Of a stretch of DNA of 7,201 bases, positions 6,332-7,201 are shown piece by piece. The DNA comes from Desulfobulbaceae bacterium UBA5628 (GTDB lineage Bacteria; Desulfobacterota; Desulfobulbia; Desulfobulbales; Desulfurivibrionaceae): contig DIKC01000154.1 in the NCBI GenBank assembly GCA_002421565.1, forward strand, positions 1 to 7,201, written 5' to 3'. How positions within the stretch are numbered: position 1 is the stretch's first letter; every line of letters begins with the position of its first letter. The notes beneath the pieces were generated by a model. That model was given only the letters and a program-made list of their open reading frames with translations, did no database searches and was not told the origin of the DNA. A program made the translations under genes and the position numbers.

Positions 6332-6348
6332 TTATTTTTCACCTGGCC

Positions 6349-6363
6349 TGACCAAAAAGGTCA
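6349..6363. repeat. Short inverted repeat TGACC-AAAAA-GGTCA
   Basis: A perfect 5-bp inverted repeat surrounds a 5-nt A-rich loop in the chemoreceptor/pyruvate kinase intergenic region. No T-run follows on either strand, so it is not a convincing terminator. It could be a regulator half-site pair; significance is uncertain. Confidence 0.3.
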
Positions 6364-6407
6364 CGAACGGTCTCCCGCCACAGATTCCGACTAAACAGAT
6401 GGCGTCC

Positions 6408-6434
6408 TTGCCCGGCGGCCGAACAACATGTTAT
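6408..6434 (+). promoter_or_regulatory. Weak candidate promoter of pyk
   Basis: TTGCCC (6408-6413) and TGTTAT (6429-6434) are separated by 15 nt, shorter than ideal, each about 4/6 to consensus. It is the only sigma-70-like pair found by eye in the 223-bp divergent region close to pyk. Confidence 0.2.
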
Positions 6435-6471
6435 CGTGGCGGCACCGAGACACCAAACCAGGGAACCCGCC

Positions 6472-7201
6472 ATGCGCAAGACCAAGATCATCTGCACCAT
6501 CGGCCCCCGCACCGTCGCCTTTGAGAGCCTGAAAAAACTGGCCGATCACGGGATGAACGTGGCCCGCCTCAACATGTCCCACGGCACCTTGGAATGGCAT
6601 GGCGAGGTGATCCGCAATATCAAGCGGATCAACAAAAAATTCGGCCATTCCATCGCCATCATGCTGGACACCAAGGGGGCCGAGGTGCGCAGCGGCGACG
6701 TCAAGCAGGACCTGGCGCTCAAGACCGGCGACATCCTCACCCTCACTACCCGCCGCCAGGCGGAACTGGAGCCCTACTGCGTCGAGGTCAGCTACGACGG
6801 CTTTATCAACGAGGTGGAACTGGGCGACATTATCCTGGTGGATGGCGGCATGATCCGCCTGCTGGTCAAGGAAATCACCCGCACCGACGTGCGCTGCGAA
6901 TGCCTCGACGACGGCCTGCTCACCTCCCGCCGCCACCTCAATATCCGGGGCAAAAGCGCCGACCTGCCGGCAATCACCGAGCAGGACTGGCTGGACATTG
7001 ATTTCGGGATTGAGCAGCGGATCGATTTCATCGCCCTTTCCTTTGTCCGTTCGGCCGCCCCGATCCTGGAATTGAAGCAATACCTCCGGGAGCGCCAGGC
7101 CCCCATCGAACTGCTGGCCAAGATTGAAAGCGCCGCTTCGATTCCCCGCCTGGAAGAAATCATCGCGGCCGGCGACGGGATCATGATCGCCCGCGGCGAC
7201 C
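6472..7201 (+). CDS. pyk: Pyruvate kinase (N-terminal half, continues past the right edge)
   Basis: The first 243 residues are visible of an enzyme usually about 470-590 long. It transfers phosphate from phosphoenolpyruvate to ADP, the last ATP-forming step of glycolysis. It begins MRKTKIICTIGP. The split TIM barrel follows: MNVARLNMSHG (28-38; Arg32, Asn34 and Ser36 line the active site), then LDTKGAEVRSG (65-75), where Glu71 is at the position linked to potassium dependence. The B domain lid spans about 76-165. The barrel resumes with LPAITEQDW, DFIALSFVR and LLAKIES (catalytic Lys217, metal ligand Glu219), and the last codon seen is Asp243 of MIARGD, the second metal ligand. The RRHLNIRGKSADLPAITEQD and AKIESAASIP segments recall plant plastid pyruvate kinases. 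A weak AGGGA (6460-6464) lies 7 nt before the ATG. Confidence 0.97.
   Translation, partial: MRKTKIICTIGPRTVAFESLKKLADHGMNVARLNMSHGTLEWHGEVIRNIKRINKKFGHSIAIMLDTKGAEVRSGDVKQDLALKTGDILTLTTRRQAELEPYCVEVSYDGFINEVELGDIILVDGGMIRLLVKEITRTDVRCECLDDGLLTSRRHLNIRGKSADLPAITEQDWLDIDFGIEQRIDFIALSFVRSAAPILELKQYLRERQAPIELLAKIESAASIPRLEEIIAAGDGIMIARGD

Noticed and set aside
6349..6363. The TGACC-AAAAA-GGTCA hairpin as a transcription terminator
   Set aside because: The stem is only 5 bp, there is no T-run on either side, and it sits between divergent genes where no terminator is needed.
6391..7080. A 229-codon minus-strand frame opposite pyk
   Set aside because: The opposite strand encodes an unmistakable pyruvate kinase, and the antisense translation has no family features.

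Overview
The window is a stretch of moderately GC-rich bacterial chromosome. It holds mostly housekeeping and stress-related genes, plus a small toxin-antitoxin pair. The best guess at the source is a Gram-negative anaerobe or facultative anaerobe of the Desulfobacterota/Desulfuromonadota type. That guess rests on the style of the chemoreceptor (very short HAMP, characteristic signalling core), the tandem DUF1566 protein with its 'TGQ...CYD' repeats, and the secreted MsrA-MsrB fusion. It is an inference from protein style, not a database match.

Left part (1-1970): an apparent minus-strand operon has the bifunctional NAD(P)H-hydrate repair enzyme (nnr) first, followed by the start of a TauE/SafE-type membrane transporter. 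The two are coupled by an ATGA stop/start overlap. Upstream of nnr, on the plus strand, is a complete tRNA-Arg(CCU) gene with an encoded CCA end. The 96 bp between nnr and the tRNA carry overlapping candidate promoters pointing both ways.

Middle (1971-3735): directly downstream of the tRNA is a two-gene HigB-HigA toxin-antitoxin operon. Its candidate promoter has an inverted repeat filling the -35/-10 spacer, and the predicted transcript start coincides with the higB ATG. higA overlaps by 73 bp, tail to tail, with a minus-strand gene for a protein of two near-gapless tandem DUF1566 domains. That gene has no recognisable signal peptide or ribosome binding site, and its C-terminal tail is written antisense to higA. 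A 47-bp gap separates it from the divergent msrAB gene.

Right part (3736-7201): msrAB encodes an exported two-domain methionine sulfoxide reductase that repairs both sulfoxide diastereomers. It converges on a methyl-accepting chemotaxis protein gene with only 17 bp between the stops and no visible terminator. The chemoreceptor gene diverges, across 223 bp of partly AT-rich regulatory DNA with a partial Fur-box-like GATAAT repeat, from a pyruvate kinase gene that runs off the right edge. The pyruvate kinase has sequence signatures reminiscent of the plant plastid type.

No CRISPR array, insertion sequence, rRNA or phage gene was seen. No clearly new multi-gene system is apparent. The most notable points are the leaderless-looking higB with its spacer operator, the odd ends of the DUF1566 gene, the missing resolving cysteine in MsrB and the plastid-like pyruvate kinase.
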